This document shows positions 32,761-45,420 of a stretch of DNA of 64,000 bases, piece by piece. The stretch is from Gracilaria vermiculophylla (Eukaryota; Rhodophyta; Florideophyceae; Gracilariales; Gracilariaceae), in NCBI GenBank assembly GCA_019155205.2, contig JAHNZQ020003148.1, forward strand, positions 1,094,544-1,158,543, in the 5' to 3' direction. Position numbers and translations under genes: made by a program. Each line of letters opens with the position of its first letter. Position 1 is the stretch's first letter. The notes beneath the pieces were generated by a model. The model was not told the DNA's origin and did not search any database. It saw only the letters and a list, made by a program, of their open reading frames with translations.

Positions 32761-35700
32761 ATGTGAAATGCACAGGTGCTCATGTACCTATACGCATCTT
32801 CTGATTCGCTTATCACGACATACATTGAGGGTCGTTATATAATTTGGGAATCCGGAAACTGGAAATTCCAAACAAAATTTAGTGCACTTACGTAGTGCAA
32901 TAGCTTTCATTGAACTGTTGTGACATATGCTATATGTTCACTCAGATAATTTTCCGCCAATGTGAATTGACAATGCAACTTAGCAATGCCTATGTAAACG
33001 CGCAATGTTTTTAGTGCAAGGCCGTATAAAGCTATAGTCACTTAAGCCTGCAATATCTTAGCAGATACTGCAACCATAAGAGCACATGTAGCCAACGCAA
33101 GGACTCTGCAGCAAGGGTTGCCGAGTCCATCGAAATGCAAGAACACGAACACATCAACTGGTACGGCAACCTAAACAATAGCACTAATGCAACACCCTTG
33201 CAATAAGGGTTGCAGATGACAATAATGAAATGCTAGCGAACAGACGCAAACAGGAAACAGACCCCTATAAAAGGGATAGACAGATAGAAATCAGTAGAGA
33301 GAAGAAAGGACAGAAAACAGCAAAAGGACCTTGATCTATTGCGAGCCGTTTGTGCTCATCTTCTTGCCTGTAGAGTTAGGCAAAGCCAACAGCATTTCCA
33401 GTATCTATGCAGATATCCTCTATGGACAATTTCACAACTGTACACTCTTAGGCTCAGACTTTAGGTAATTAAAAAACTGCCTGTACATGACAAACTTTAT
33501 TCCCAGTTCGACGGCAAGCCCATTCAACAACATTTGCGGGTTTACACAAACGCTCAGATGGTTATTTTAGTCGTAATTTTGGAAAATCAAGCAGATACAG
33601 AACGCAATACGTACAAAACGTTACCGAAAATTTGTAAAACCCTTATACCCTGAGTGCATACACCACGAGTTTTAGAACGTGCGAGTCCTTAAACTCGAGT
33701 TTTCTACACTGGTCACCGTGTCTCCTGGGAGTAATAAATTCTGCAACTTCATTGACGCCGAGAAGCCACTTATCACATACAAAAAGAAACAACGACAAAC
33801 TCAAACACCAGATATGAATTATGTCACAGAAAGTCGCAAGAAATGACATGCCGAATCCAACACTGTAATTGCAAGGAAACAAAAATACTTGCGATTTACG
33901 TTACTATAAAACATGTTGTTACTAAAAGCAGTTCATTCAAAACATGTTTATATCTCCAAAACATGATATTTCGAGGAGAACTTCTGGTAAGTACTCATAT
34001 TGTTTGTTGAGCAGATAACATCCCTGCTGCTTTCCGACACGCGTAGACCGTCGAGAAAAATTCTTTCGGATTGTATTAGGCGTCTGATTACGCTGCGTTA
34101 CGCATGATACCAGAAAAAAATCAAAGCATATGGCAGGGACGACCCCTACGGTAAAAAGAAATCCTTCTTAAACTTTTGGTTCTCAAAATTGACGAAAACG
34201 CAAGAACGGTCTAATTGAAGAGAGAAGTAGCGACTGTCGGAGAAAGAAATATGAAATAAGCGGGGGTAGTGATTTTGGGGACAAGCTCTACATAGAGCAG
34301 TAAAAAATAATAATATCGAAAGTGATATTTTTTCTCAGGTCCTACAAAATCCTTTTCATGAAAAACGGCAAAACGTTCAAAATCTATGACTGAAAATGAC
34401 GAGCTTACGCAAATAGTGATGGAAAAATTCAAGAAAAAGCCAAAGACGGAAGGAAAAAAATAGCGTTCGAAAGACCGTTGTCTTGACCTTAAAGAAAGAA
34501 AGATCGGTGTCCCGGATAGCAAAACAGAACAGTCCATGGAAGTTTAGAATAAAGAATTCGAACTCGCAAGATAAGAACGCATGAAAGCGATAAAGGAATG
34601 TGAAAGAATTCTGCGTCAAATTAAAAAGTTCATGAAAATTGTGAAAGGCATTCGATCAGGTGAAACGGAACTGATCATATTGAATGCAACCCATTTCTTG
34701 TCTCACAAAGAAGTCCATTCTAAAGAAAAAACCCACATGAACTGGACCTTTTCTGGTACCCTTCGTTGTCGATGATCATGAGAACCAGAACTTTACGACC
34801 GCTTTGTTCAGCATCAAGAACCACACCTATCCCGTTAGTGCTACATCTTGGTAGGTGTTCTTTTACGTCTATACCATGCGGAAGCCCCCGTCTGAAACAA
34901 TAATGTAGCGTGCTTGGGTTTTCTACGGCTGGCAGTTCGATGGGTCCCTGCTACTACAAGCAGAGGCCGTCGGAACCCGCAACTTAAAGGGGTGAAGCCC
35001 AGTGTCGGCGTGACGTCAGCACTGAATGTAATGCAGATTCAGCATCAACCCTCTCCCGAAAAGAGCAGGAGAGTGCAGTTTCAAAGAATGCTGCAATACA
35101 AGCTACAAATGCAGGCTTGGTAATGTAAAATGATGACCGTGCATCCCTACGTCACCGTGCTAGCCTCACGGTCCTTGCGTTCCCAGCCTCTCTGTTCAGT
35201 ATCAAATATGACTGCACCACACGCTGCAAGCTTCTGTTCACCACGTAAGTTGCACCGTCTCCGGCGTTTTTGGCATATCAAACTTATCGTGCGCGAATCA
35301 CAGATCTGCGCTGTCATCTTTTAAAATCCATACACATTGATGTTGTTCTTCGTAGTCTGCATCATGCACCACGCACCAAATATGCTACGCCATCCCTTCC
35401 GCGTCGTTAACAATCACGGTGCGTGTCAGCGTATTGTCCTACAACCCTTTTCTAGCCCATTAAATATGATACTCATAAGTGAAGTTTACCACCCCGATCG
35501 CTTTCCCTCCAGAATCTTGTAATTCAACTGTGTGTTCTGGCGGTAATATAGCGTCTTTACGCGTCGATGTGCATAAGAAAGTGTTTGCGCGAGTCCACGT
35601 TACAGTTCCATATTTGATCTATGATCCACTACTCCTCAGATGTCAAGAGCGTGAGCATCCTGCGGTACGCAATATAGTGCATGGAGAACAATGCGTCCGA

Positions 35701-36300
35701 TCGCACATCGAAATGGACGTTAGTCGCGTTCGCCACTTTGCTGCTTTCCGCGACGAGCAGTACACGTTGTGGGCTCACGTATCACAGCGGAAAGGGCGGC
35801 TACAGATCGTTTTCCAGATTCTGCGGCGACCAAGCATACTCTACATTGCCGTGCTCCAAATTGAGGGCATTGACGTGCAACACGTTCTAGATGCATTGGA
35901 TGTGACAGAGGCAGTTATTTTTTAAACTTCTTCTCCTTCCTTATTCCTATACCATCTGCGACAGCTACCCATTGTGGTACATTTATTTAAAAAAACTGCC
36001 CATGCGGGGGCTTATTTGGCTTGATCAAGGGAGGTAGTGCACGAGAAATTCGATCACGATGTCTGGCAGTCGGAACCTCTGCTCTCACACCACCGCCGCA
36101 TTTCGGGGAGAGATGAGATACAAAGGCGAGCGTCAAATACTGTCATGAGAGCCTTGGAATTACCGTATGGCTTGGTAGAGTACCAGAGGTTTACCCGAAT
36201 TGCTGTCCAGAGCGTTCTTCCAATCATCTCGGGTGATAAGCAGCTCCGAAATTTAGTCCAGTAGAGAAGAAGGCATATACTCAGGTAGAGAAGTTTCTAA
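32761..36300. other. About 3.5 kb with no recognised gene
   Basis: The longest frame is 35479-35925 (plus, 148 codons) with no recognisable domain. Short AT-rich frames fill the rest. A promoter-like TATA site lies at 33262-33275. The region is probably old transposon debris. Confidence 0.5.
33262..33275 (+). promoter_or_regulatory. Strong TATA-box match, possibly an LTR promoter
   Basis: CCCCTATAAAAGGG is a near-symmetrical, canonical TATA site. The purine-rich transcript-like region after it (about 33276-33340) and the lack of a downstream gene suggest a decayed LTR rather than a host promoter. I could not define LTR ends. Confidence 0.35.
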
Positions 36301-39300
36301 TATTGTATTACATTTCACCCACTACTAAAGCTGCAGAGGGATTCAAAAAAGGTTTCCGTAAAGGTAGCGGTTCGTCAGATTTGAAGGACGAGTACCGATA
36401 GAAACGAGAACAAAAAAGACTGAAAACAAATTGGAAGCAGAAGAAAGCTGCCGGGTTGGCCTCTGAGGCATTAAATTTCAAATCTGAAACGGACCTCTGG
36501 AAAGACGACAAGAAAGATCACGAACGGGGAAGGCAGAAAAAATCTTGCCGTAGCGTAAACGTCGCTACAGGGTAGAACCCAATGAACGCACACCATCAGA
36601 CTCCGATTCTGATGATAAGAACCCGGAGATATTGCTGCTTTTGAGGAAACTATTAAGGAAGGCTGTCGATTACCGCATCTACAGGTTAACCAATCGCGAC
36701 GCTTCGTACACTGTAGGTGTCGCACAGAAGAAAAATAAACAGCATCCCCGCTTTAGTTAAAAAAACACAAAATAAGACCTTCAATGGTGATGATTCTATA
36801 TCAATAATTGCTTTTCTCCAATGGTTAAAGACGGAATATGACCAATATAGCTTGTAACATGTCGTCTCCATACTTTTGTTTCAACTTTTTAATCCAGACA
36901 TCGACAGGTTCAATGGTTCACGGTAGAATGCCGGATAACACCATGGTGGTTGGGGAGGATGCTACAGAGATGCTTTGCACCTATAACAAAGTGGATAGCT
37001 ATCTTTTGGAAACTTTCGTTACCGATGACGCCATTTATGAAGACTTCCCGAAAGTATTGAATTGCCGCTGACGGACAGTATACACCGAAAAAAACTTTGC
37101 TAAGACACCGATGAATCCGGTTTTCTGATGCGGGAATATCTTTTCTACCTCTCTGTTGAAGTCTTTGTACGCCAAAGATTCGGGTTAGGCGATCAAAGCA
37201 CAGGCTCGTAACAATATTTCGAGTTGTCGTCGAATAGAATACACTGCACTCACTCGATATACCCAAGCGTTTGGTGTCACTCACCAAGCGGTTTGACGCA
37301 CTCAGATACCAACAATCGTCACTTCAAGGAAGAAATCGAAAGCCAACAGGGTTCTGGCAAAGGATCACCTCTATCCCACAGAAGGAGGCGTGTCAGCTAG
37401 TTTCATGTCTACATCCAAATGGTTTCAGTACATAGAAACAGATGGCCCCCAGGCTATTGTTCCAGCATCAAACTGTTCGTCTAGTGTGCCCTCTATTCCA
37501 GGGCTGGCCACGCAACCATGAGGACTAGATGGCTCTGTCCTGGCAATTTTTGCCGTTCCTTATGGGACGAATACGTCAGGAAGCCCACAGGATTAGTACC
37601 GCACGGCAACATCACAAACCATACAGAAGTTGCAAGTTCCACGGAATACCTTTTGGGTTATCAACGTTTAGAGATCTGTAGACGGGTATTGTGCTGTGTT
37701 CAAAGTGTTTATATCCGCACTATTTGGCTACTACGTGTTACAGTGGGTCCGCGCAACCACAAACAACTTTAAAGCAGGTTGAACAACAAAAGCACCAGAA
37801 GATTAGTCGAATACCGACAGAATGGAGGATGAAACCGGCTTAGATAGAAGCCAATAAACGGTATACGCCAGAGGATCAGCAGCGGAATGTCCAGCTGGTC
37901 ACAATCCGGATCATGGGAACCCAAACCCCACGGGATGACGCACGTGAGGAAAATGAATAATTATCGGGCTTAAAGCCGCCCCCGATTGAATACCTAATGG
38001 CGGCAGCAAAGAAGCCCAGTAACGTTGGACGCGTAAAAATCAAATATTTGTCAAAGAAAAACGAAACACTGACCACATGGACCCAATTTATTTCACGACA
38101 TATGAGAACTACAAAGATTTCACTGCTCTGTACGTCTCATTTGCACACAGAATGACATGTATTGCCGTCCTGTACACAGTTATAGAACCTAATCTGATTA
38201 CCAAGAAGCTGTTTTTAACAAGAATTCTTCAACAGTTTCAACAAGAGCACCCGTAAACACTTTGGGAGATGCTGATCGACGGCCTTTTTCGACCACGGGC
38301 TACATTTTTCTTCAGAAAACCGTGGTGATTCTGACTCTCAATATGCGGTTCTCCGTTTTCTACAAATTGATATCAGACTGTATCTCGGATTCGTATTTAC
38401 ATGACTTTTACGTCAGGACGATTTGGCCCCATACCGGTACAGAGGCACCTGTATCGCTATAATGGGCCAAGATGTTCGGTTCAAAAAACCAAAAGGTGCT
38501 GAAAAGCCGAAACCTGCAAGGATTAGGTTTTAAAAATTGGACCTCGCCGACGATATGGTGCTCCAACCATCTCACCAAATTGTTGGGAAAGATGCATGTG
38601 ACGTATCCAAACTCTTCTTCTTTTAAAATGACTCTGGCCTCTTGGAATGTCTCCTCACCTTCACGGCCGATAAGGTCGATGATAGCACCCGAAATGTATA
38701 TTTCAAGGTGTTTTTCACAAGCTTCAGTTGCCACGTGGTAAAACTTCTCAAACGGAAATTTTCTGCTGGAGGCTTCCTGCCAGGCGTAGTATTTGCGGTT
38801 TCACCAGAAACGGCCGACGAGGACGAAACCCCTAAAGAAGCGGGGTCAGACATCAATTCCGCTTTCCATAGCGACCCGCCCGCTGACTTGAAATACAATT
38901 GTGAACATTTGACTTGAAAGAGACGTCCTGAGGAGCATAATCGTCAACCTATTGAACCTATACAGCTCCATGTGGTCTGGCTAGTTTGAATCTATCACGG
39001 CTACGACCTACTGGACTGAAGATGGCACGAAAGTAAATGCTGATCATCAGGTTCCTTTCCGCCTGGGACCGAAATCCGGAGAGAAAAAACTCCAAAAGGT
39101 TGGAAGCATGCTCAAGAAAGGCGTGATGGAACCCACGAAGTTGGAATGAGCTATCTAGCCCCTTGTGTATGGCACAGAAGAAGAGGCACATTCGATCGGC
39201 GCTATTCGTTAACAGTCGAAAGATGAATGCCCTTGTGGTGAGAGATTCATACCCGATATTCGAATGGATGTGTGCATTGCCAAACCAGGAGAAACATAAG

Positions 39301-41500
39301 TATGCACCACCCTAGATTCCAACTATGGCTACTGGCAAGTGGAAATAACAATGTATGAGAGGGATGAATTGAGGCTCACGAACCAGTCGGGTCTCAACAA
39401 ATTTAAACGGATACTATTTGGTTTGTGCAAAGCACCCCCCACTTTACTGAGGGATCTGGAAGTTATTCTCTCAAAGGTGACATGTAAAACAACGTTGCCA
39501 TACATCAATGATGTCGAATTTTACTTCTGTACAATCAGGGGTCACTTCAACTTTGTGAAAATGGTACTGAGATTCCTCCAACAGGTGGGAAAGACTCTCA
39601 CGCTTAAGAAGTATATGTAATTATAACAGAGGGTGGAGTATTTGTGATGCATTGTAGATTTTGGCTATCTAAAATGCGCTAAAAGACTCATTAAAGCTAT
39701 ATAAGGAGTGAAGATACCAAAAACACAGACAGGTATTCGTTATTATATTAGATTATGTACCGTATGCCGTCGATGTGTTAAGAGATTTGGCAAGATTGCC
39801 GCTGTAATGTACAGAATACTACAAAAACACCAACCAGTGCGCGTTTTTTACCTAAACGAAGATGAAGGACAGGCGTTTCTGACCCTAAAGGCGGCGCTGC
39901 TCACCCCATTTGTCCTAGCCACTCCCAGATCGCGACGCTTGTACTCGTCGGAAACGGATTCATCAGCCGTTAAGATAGGATGGCGCCTCATGCAGGAGAC
40001 GAAAAAGGAAAGTAAAACACCAATCGAATATTGGAGCAGAGTTCTGACCAAAGCGGGAGAGAACTATTTCATAAAGAAAAAGGAATGCCTCACGGTAGTA
40101 TGAAGCATTCTGGTGCTCAGCACCTACTTTTATGAAGTTCGCTTCACTCTTCGACTGTAATGGTCGATTCACAGTCATGTGAATGCATACGAGCGACTGG
40201 CCAGATGAAGATTTCGCTTATCGAATTTTGCCTATGAAGTCCAATATCAACCTGGAATAAAGCAAAAATGGCGGAAAGCTGTCTGGCCTGCAAAGCAATG
40301 GGTTGATATGGGAACCCATACGGTACGAAATATCGTATTCATATAGCGCCCAGCTAGAAATAATGAGAGCCAGACGGATGCTAAACTCAAGGGGGCCTCT
40401 TAGAATGAAAAAGAAGACTGTGAAAATATAACGATGCCCATATTTTTGGTTGCAGAAAACTTACCAGAGCCAAAAAGCAATGTGGAACTCTTACTGTAAC
40501 AGACGAACGACAAATATTGCAAGGGGCTGCTCCAATTGGTAGGAGAAAAGGGGACTCATGTTGAATACGACCACGAAGGCGGTTTTGTGCTTAGATCAAC
40601 TCTGGATGGCTTGCTTCAGAGAATGGTCCCAGAGTCATTATACTATCGGGTATCGCATATAGCACATGTTCTTGTGCTCTAGAAAAATCCACTTATTTCA
40701 GAGATATACACAGATTTAATGAAATAGTTCTACTGGCCCCTATTGGCATATTTTTTTTGTACTGCTTTTTGGCTAACTGCTCGTCTTATGTGAAGACCAG
40801 AGGCGAAGAGCGTAAGCACAGAAAATACCTAATGATGTTTATTGCTGCCGGCTCTCTAACGTGCATCTCTATTGACCTCTTCGGACCACTATCCGAAACT
40901 CTGAAGGGCTGTGCGCAGGTCCTAGTCATCACCGATAAGTTTTCCAAGTTGAATGGAGTCGTATCTCTGAAGATCTTAACCTCGACCGTCTGAGCCGAAG
41001 CATTTTTGACCAATTCTGTACGTTCGTATGATGAACGCCTATACCTCCGCGTGTACAATGGATCCATCTTATCCTCAATTTTATTGGAGTCCTTCTTGTC
41101 ATGTAGATTTTGAAATATTAATTCACGACAACGTACGATCCCCATACAAATGAAAAGTCAAACTATTCATGAAATCTTTAGTAAAGAGGCTCCAAACCTA
41201 GGTAGAGGAACATCAAACCTCTTGGGCGGATTTCGTTCAGCCACTACCATATGCCTACAACCTGCAAGTGAACAGATTCACACGTATGAAACTTTCTACC
41301 TAGTTCTGGCTCGTCACTTGTACAGTATGGCCATGAACAATGCCCCGAAAACCCAGCAGGCAGCACGCACTCAAACATCCGCCCCGTTGAGAACTTCAGT
41401 GCTTCAACGCCTATCAGTAACCCTCATATTTGCTACCGGATGGAGGGAGAATGCCCTACAGCTGTCAAATGTGAATCATTGAAAAAAGGTGGAGCGCCAA
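36300..41500 (+). pseudogene. Ancient Ty3/gypsy element, heavily decayed
   Basis: Reverse transcriptase is clearest at 39320-39620: YWQVEITMYERDE, FGLCKAPPTLLRDL and YINDVEFY, where the YxDD motif reads YIND. RNase H follows at 39708-40290 (ETDSSAVKIGWRLMQ, PIEYWSRVLTKAGENY, RFRLSNFAYEVQYQPG). Integrase remnants lie near 40620-41300 (SIDLFGPLSETLKGCAQVLVITDKFSKL). The upstream part, with charged gag-like frames near 36350-36540, is inferred from position only. Stops interrupt every domain. No LTR pair was found. Confidence 0.7.
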
Positions 41501-41882
41501 ATCCAATTGTAACCATTAACCAGCAATACCAGAGAGCTTTCCAGGACCATATCGGTTGGTTGAGTGTAGAGAAATCCTCATCCTCCACCGGAAGTCTTCC
41601 CATCACAAGATCCGTCCGCATATAATGCCTATATGGAAGACACCGCATCATAACCAGACCTATTGGAACAGCAAAATAGTCCTGAACCGGAGCTAAAAAC
41701 GGTTCCAGAGTCTGTGATAACCACCGTGGATCATAAATATACGAACCGCGGGATCCGCTACTGTGCATGACAATACCGATATGATGCCCCTTGGAATAAT
41801 TTAGAATCCCCATGACATATCCCACGCAACTTCTTCCTACGGTATTGACACCATCGTGACCAACACCCACCAGTTGGAGCAT
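41433..41882 (-). other. Unassigned 149-codon open frame
   Basis: An uninterrupted minus-strand frame overlaps the end of the old plus-strand gypsy element. It has no recognisable domain. It may be a chance antisense frame. It is listed only because of its length in otherwise stop-rich DNA. Confidence 0.2.
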
Positions 41883-42227
41883 TTGGCGTCTCTGTCTAAC
41901 AGCCTCGCTAAGAAAAGGGAGGGGAAATTGTTTATGACCGCGATTGATAAAGAACCAGAACGAGAGCAGGGATACTAAGACTAAGAAAAAAAAGAATATT
42001 CAAACGGAAATGAAGAAGAATGGAATACCTAAGAAGAAAAAAGCATAAGAGGAAGCTCTACTCAAAGAAGCGCATTACGATAAACATAATACTAAGTTAC
42101 AAAAATAGAATACTTGGGGAGGATTCTTGCCCTCAGGTCACGGAGCCGCCGACGTATATGTAGGAAGTTGTCTCACATTGCGAGATTAAGAAGGTAAGCA
42201 GTCGTTGGGTGGAACCGGAGGTCTCGT

Positions 42228-42947
42228 CTACGCTACGCGGCCATGCGGATCGTACATGCTCATTTGCTTGTCGGAGGGACTATCTGACATGGACATTGCG
42301 GGGTGTGGCCCAGAAAAGAAACCAGCTGGAGAGGTTTCATAATCAAAATAGGGAATGATACAAGCAAAAGTCCCAAACATATTCGTGGAATCCGAAACTA
42401 TCGGATTGATTGCGGCGTCCAAACCCATCCGTTGATTGTTTCTCTCTAGGCGTGTGGGAACATATACATTTTTTATGAACACATGAAGCATCTGGCGCTG
42501 ATATGAGTCTCGGGAATCCTGAATGGAAACGTAAACACTAGCCAAATAGGCCAACCCGGGAAGAAGACAAAGTAGTGTATCAATCGTGGAGATTGCAATG
42601 ATGATGCCCCGACGGTGAGCAAACTGGAAACAACCATGATAGAGAGACAACAGTGCTTCATCGGTTGCCAATTGTTCGAAACCTTTTAGGAAATCTGCCG
42701 TTGAATTTATCACTACGGTTGCAACTACTGCTGCAGAGTGGCGAAAAATGGAAGTTACGCGGAGGACATGACTTGGGAATAAAACTCGACTGGTGGTAAG
42801 AACCGAAACACTCTGTGAAGCAACTCTCGTGGTTGGCTTCGAAGCCAAAGGAATCGAAGCGAGTATCATTTGGGATTCTTGGACTCTCGAAGATAAACGC
42901 ACCATTAGAAAATTCGAACACAGGGACTTATTCATCTTCACCTTCAA
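42228..42947 (-). other. Unassigned 239-codon open frame with hydrophobic segment
   Basis: This is the longest open frame in the AT-richer half apart from transposases. The 5' end is not an ATG; the first ATG lies about 14 codons in. It contains a hydrophobic stretch near its middle (IIIAISTIDTLLCLLPGLAYLASVYVSI, cited by position about 42600-42520) and a Met/Ser/Asp-rich C-terminus. I do not recognise it. It could be an exon of a host gene, a gene relic or chance. Confidence 0.3.
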
Positions 42948-45418
42948 CCAAATGGCCCACGTTTGGCTAAATTTTCAATTATGGGAGAGCAACAAGTCCA
43001 GTATAGCCTAGAGATATAAGGCTATATACGGATTTTCTGTGACAAAGTTGGATACTCCGAGATCCTTGCGGATCACAGCGACCAAGGAATTCGGGAAGAA
43101 GAAGACGCAACTAACTGAAGACATAACGCTAGCCAGAAAGATTGTAGCTGGGCACTTCATGAGCCACGTTACTCCTCCTCCGCCGACACAAAGAACCAAT
43201 AGGGCGACAGTGCCGGCAAATTTCGGGATGGCAACCGATCAGATGATAGCTGTAATTTGCCTTTTTCAGCATACATAACTGACAAATTATGACAGGACCG
43301 AAGATGAAGTGACGTTTGAAGACTAAATAACTTCATCACGGCTCTACCAGTCCGGACGTGGGACAGAAATCGACGGAAGAATGTTTCGCTCTAGGTTGAT
43401 GATCTCAATAGTGTTGTACGTATGCATTTTCCGCACGTTTGACCGTCGTATTTACAGACAAGCATTGTCATTAGTGTCTCCACCCCAGTTTTTTTCGATC
43501 CGTGAACTGATTGGTATACAATGTACGGTCAATGCAGAATATCTAGGGGCAGAGAGCGGTAGTTCTTGTTGGATGGATATACATTGTGTAGTATTGAAAC
43601 TAATCAGCGGAAGCACTCCAGCTTGTGGCGATCCCAGAAATGCCACAAGTCGAACAGTATCCTGAAGAAAATCACTATGACAAAGAGTTTTTGATGTTGA
43701 CTGGCATCGAGCGCAACAGATAGAGTAAGGATCCGTAGACCAACTGGTGTTGCATATTGAGTCCGGTGGCTCTCGATTTGTGCAAGACGCTCACAATCCC
43801 ATCGTCGGAACCTCACGAAGACCAAAACGGTATGACGATGAAAGACGTGCGGGACTTGGAACAAATTAGTCGGGAGAGGCAAAATTGACCTCCGAGGCGA
43901 ACACCGCTGGGTTTCCGGTAGATAGGCCACATACGAAATAGCCGTGATATTGTAATAGATCGCTAAAACAAACTACCAAACAAGAATCAGAAGCTGTAAT
44001 ATTACGGGGCCAATGGTTGAAACTGTGAAAGAATGTGTCCACCAATTAGGTTGTTGGCACTTCGACAAAGTTTTATTTAGCCAACCAGGCGCATCTAAAT
44101 AGGGTTGTATGCCAAGAGTTTTACAATTCTCTGATAAGTAGTCCTTCTATAAAACGTTCCGTACACTGCCGTGATTCTGGACATTCAGGTAACATGATTC
44201 ATATAGCAGGTTTTTCCTGCTCCCAACTATCTAGGATCAGGAAACTTCAAGAAAATTCATTGGCGTGTAGGTGTTCGACATTGATTATGTAATTGACTCT
44301 GTAAACCATCTATCATTCGAACAGGAATGAACATATCAACGAAAATCAGTGTCACAAGTTTGTGTGACAAGTTTTACGAACGGCATCGCGCTAAAAATGA
44401 TTTGATATCGCAACTTTTTATAAAAACCGTATATATAATAACTTTGAAAGGCTTCCAAGTGCATAGGTTTCGCTTATCACTTCTCACTGGAGCAAGAATG
44501 ATCTAGAATTTTAAGTTCCAAGTATTTCTGCTAGGCACCGATGATTGTTCTGGAATTCTAAAAGAGCTCGGGAACATAGTAATCGAAGCTTGTGGTTGGA
44601 AGGTGAAGAAGAAATCAGTATCTTCAATTTCAGTTATATGCACTAACGATGACTCCACGGTATCTAGGAAATTTTTTTAAGCACCAGGCGCCGGAGTTCT
44701 CTACTGAGCAGTTATATTACTGAAAAGATAAAAAGATAATTTATCATCCATAGAGCTCAGAAATCCATTTTCAAAGACAAGAAACATCCCAACTAGTAGT
44801 TTGGCGCATGCTTCAGTCAAGAATGCTCCTAGGGGTCGGAGAAACGCGTTGCATGAATGGCAGGAAACCCGAGCATAAAGAAGGTTTCCCTGCAAATCGG
44901 CGAGTATGTGGTCCATTTTGACAACCGTTCGTTGTCCTTTCAGGTTCATGCAAATGAACAACGAAGCACTGGTTTCCGTTTAATGTTTTGCCCGGACCAA
45001 TATACATTTTTCTTCTCCATAAGAAGCTGTGACATCAGTAGGAAGAAACGTGAGATGGAGGTCAAATGTGACTGGAGTAGTTACACAATGCGAGAAGCAC
45101 CGCATAGTTTTGCAGACTAGATTTTTTGAGCCACATCTTCTCATGATATGGACATCTAATGCATTTGAAAAAATACTTCAAATGAACTTTTTTTTGCCCG
45201 GTTTTATAATTTATTCAACTTCGTATTCCTTGCTGATACCTGAAAGTTTGATTGGTCGTGTTGATGGGTTTTTATGCATTAAATTTAAATGATGGAGATA
45301 TCCTTTTTGTACATGGCAGTGAAATATGTCCTGACTTCTAGCATGTTTTCGTTGACTACCATTATTCAATCGGTACTTCACAGAACTTACTTGTTATATG
45401 ATGATAAAATTTCAACAG
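42948..45418. other. No gene recognised
   Basis: Short minus-strand frames (43604-43930, 43452-43646, 43008-43199) follow in the same orientation as the 42228-42947 frame and could be parts of one relic gene, but no domain supports this. From 43931 to 45418 I see only short AT-rich frames. Confidence 0.4.
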
Positions 45419-45420
45419 TA

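Noticed and set aside
35479..35925. 148-codon plus-strand frame as a gene
   Set aside because: No domain or neighbour supports it, and equally long chance frames occur nearby on the other strand. It is left as unassigned DNA.
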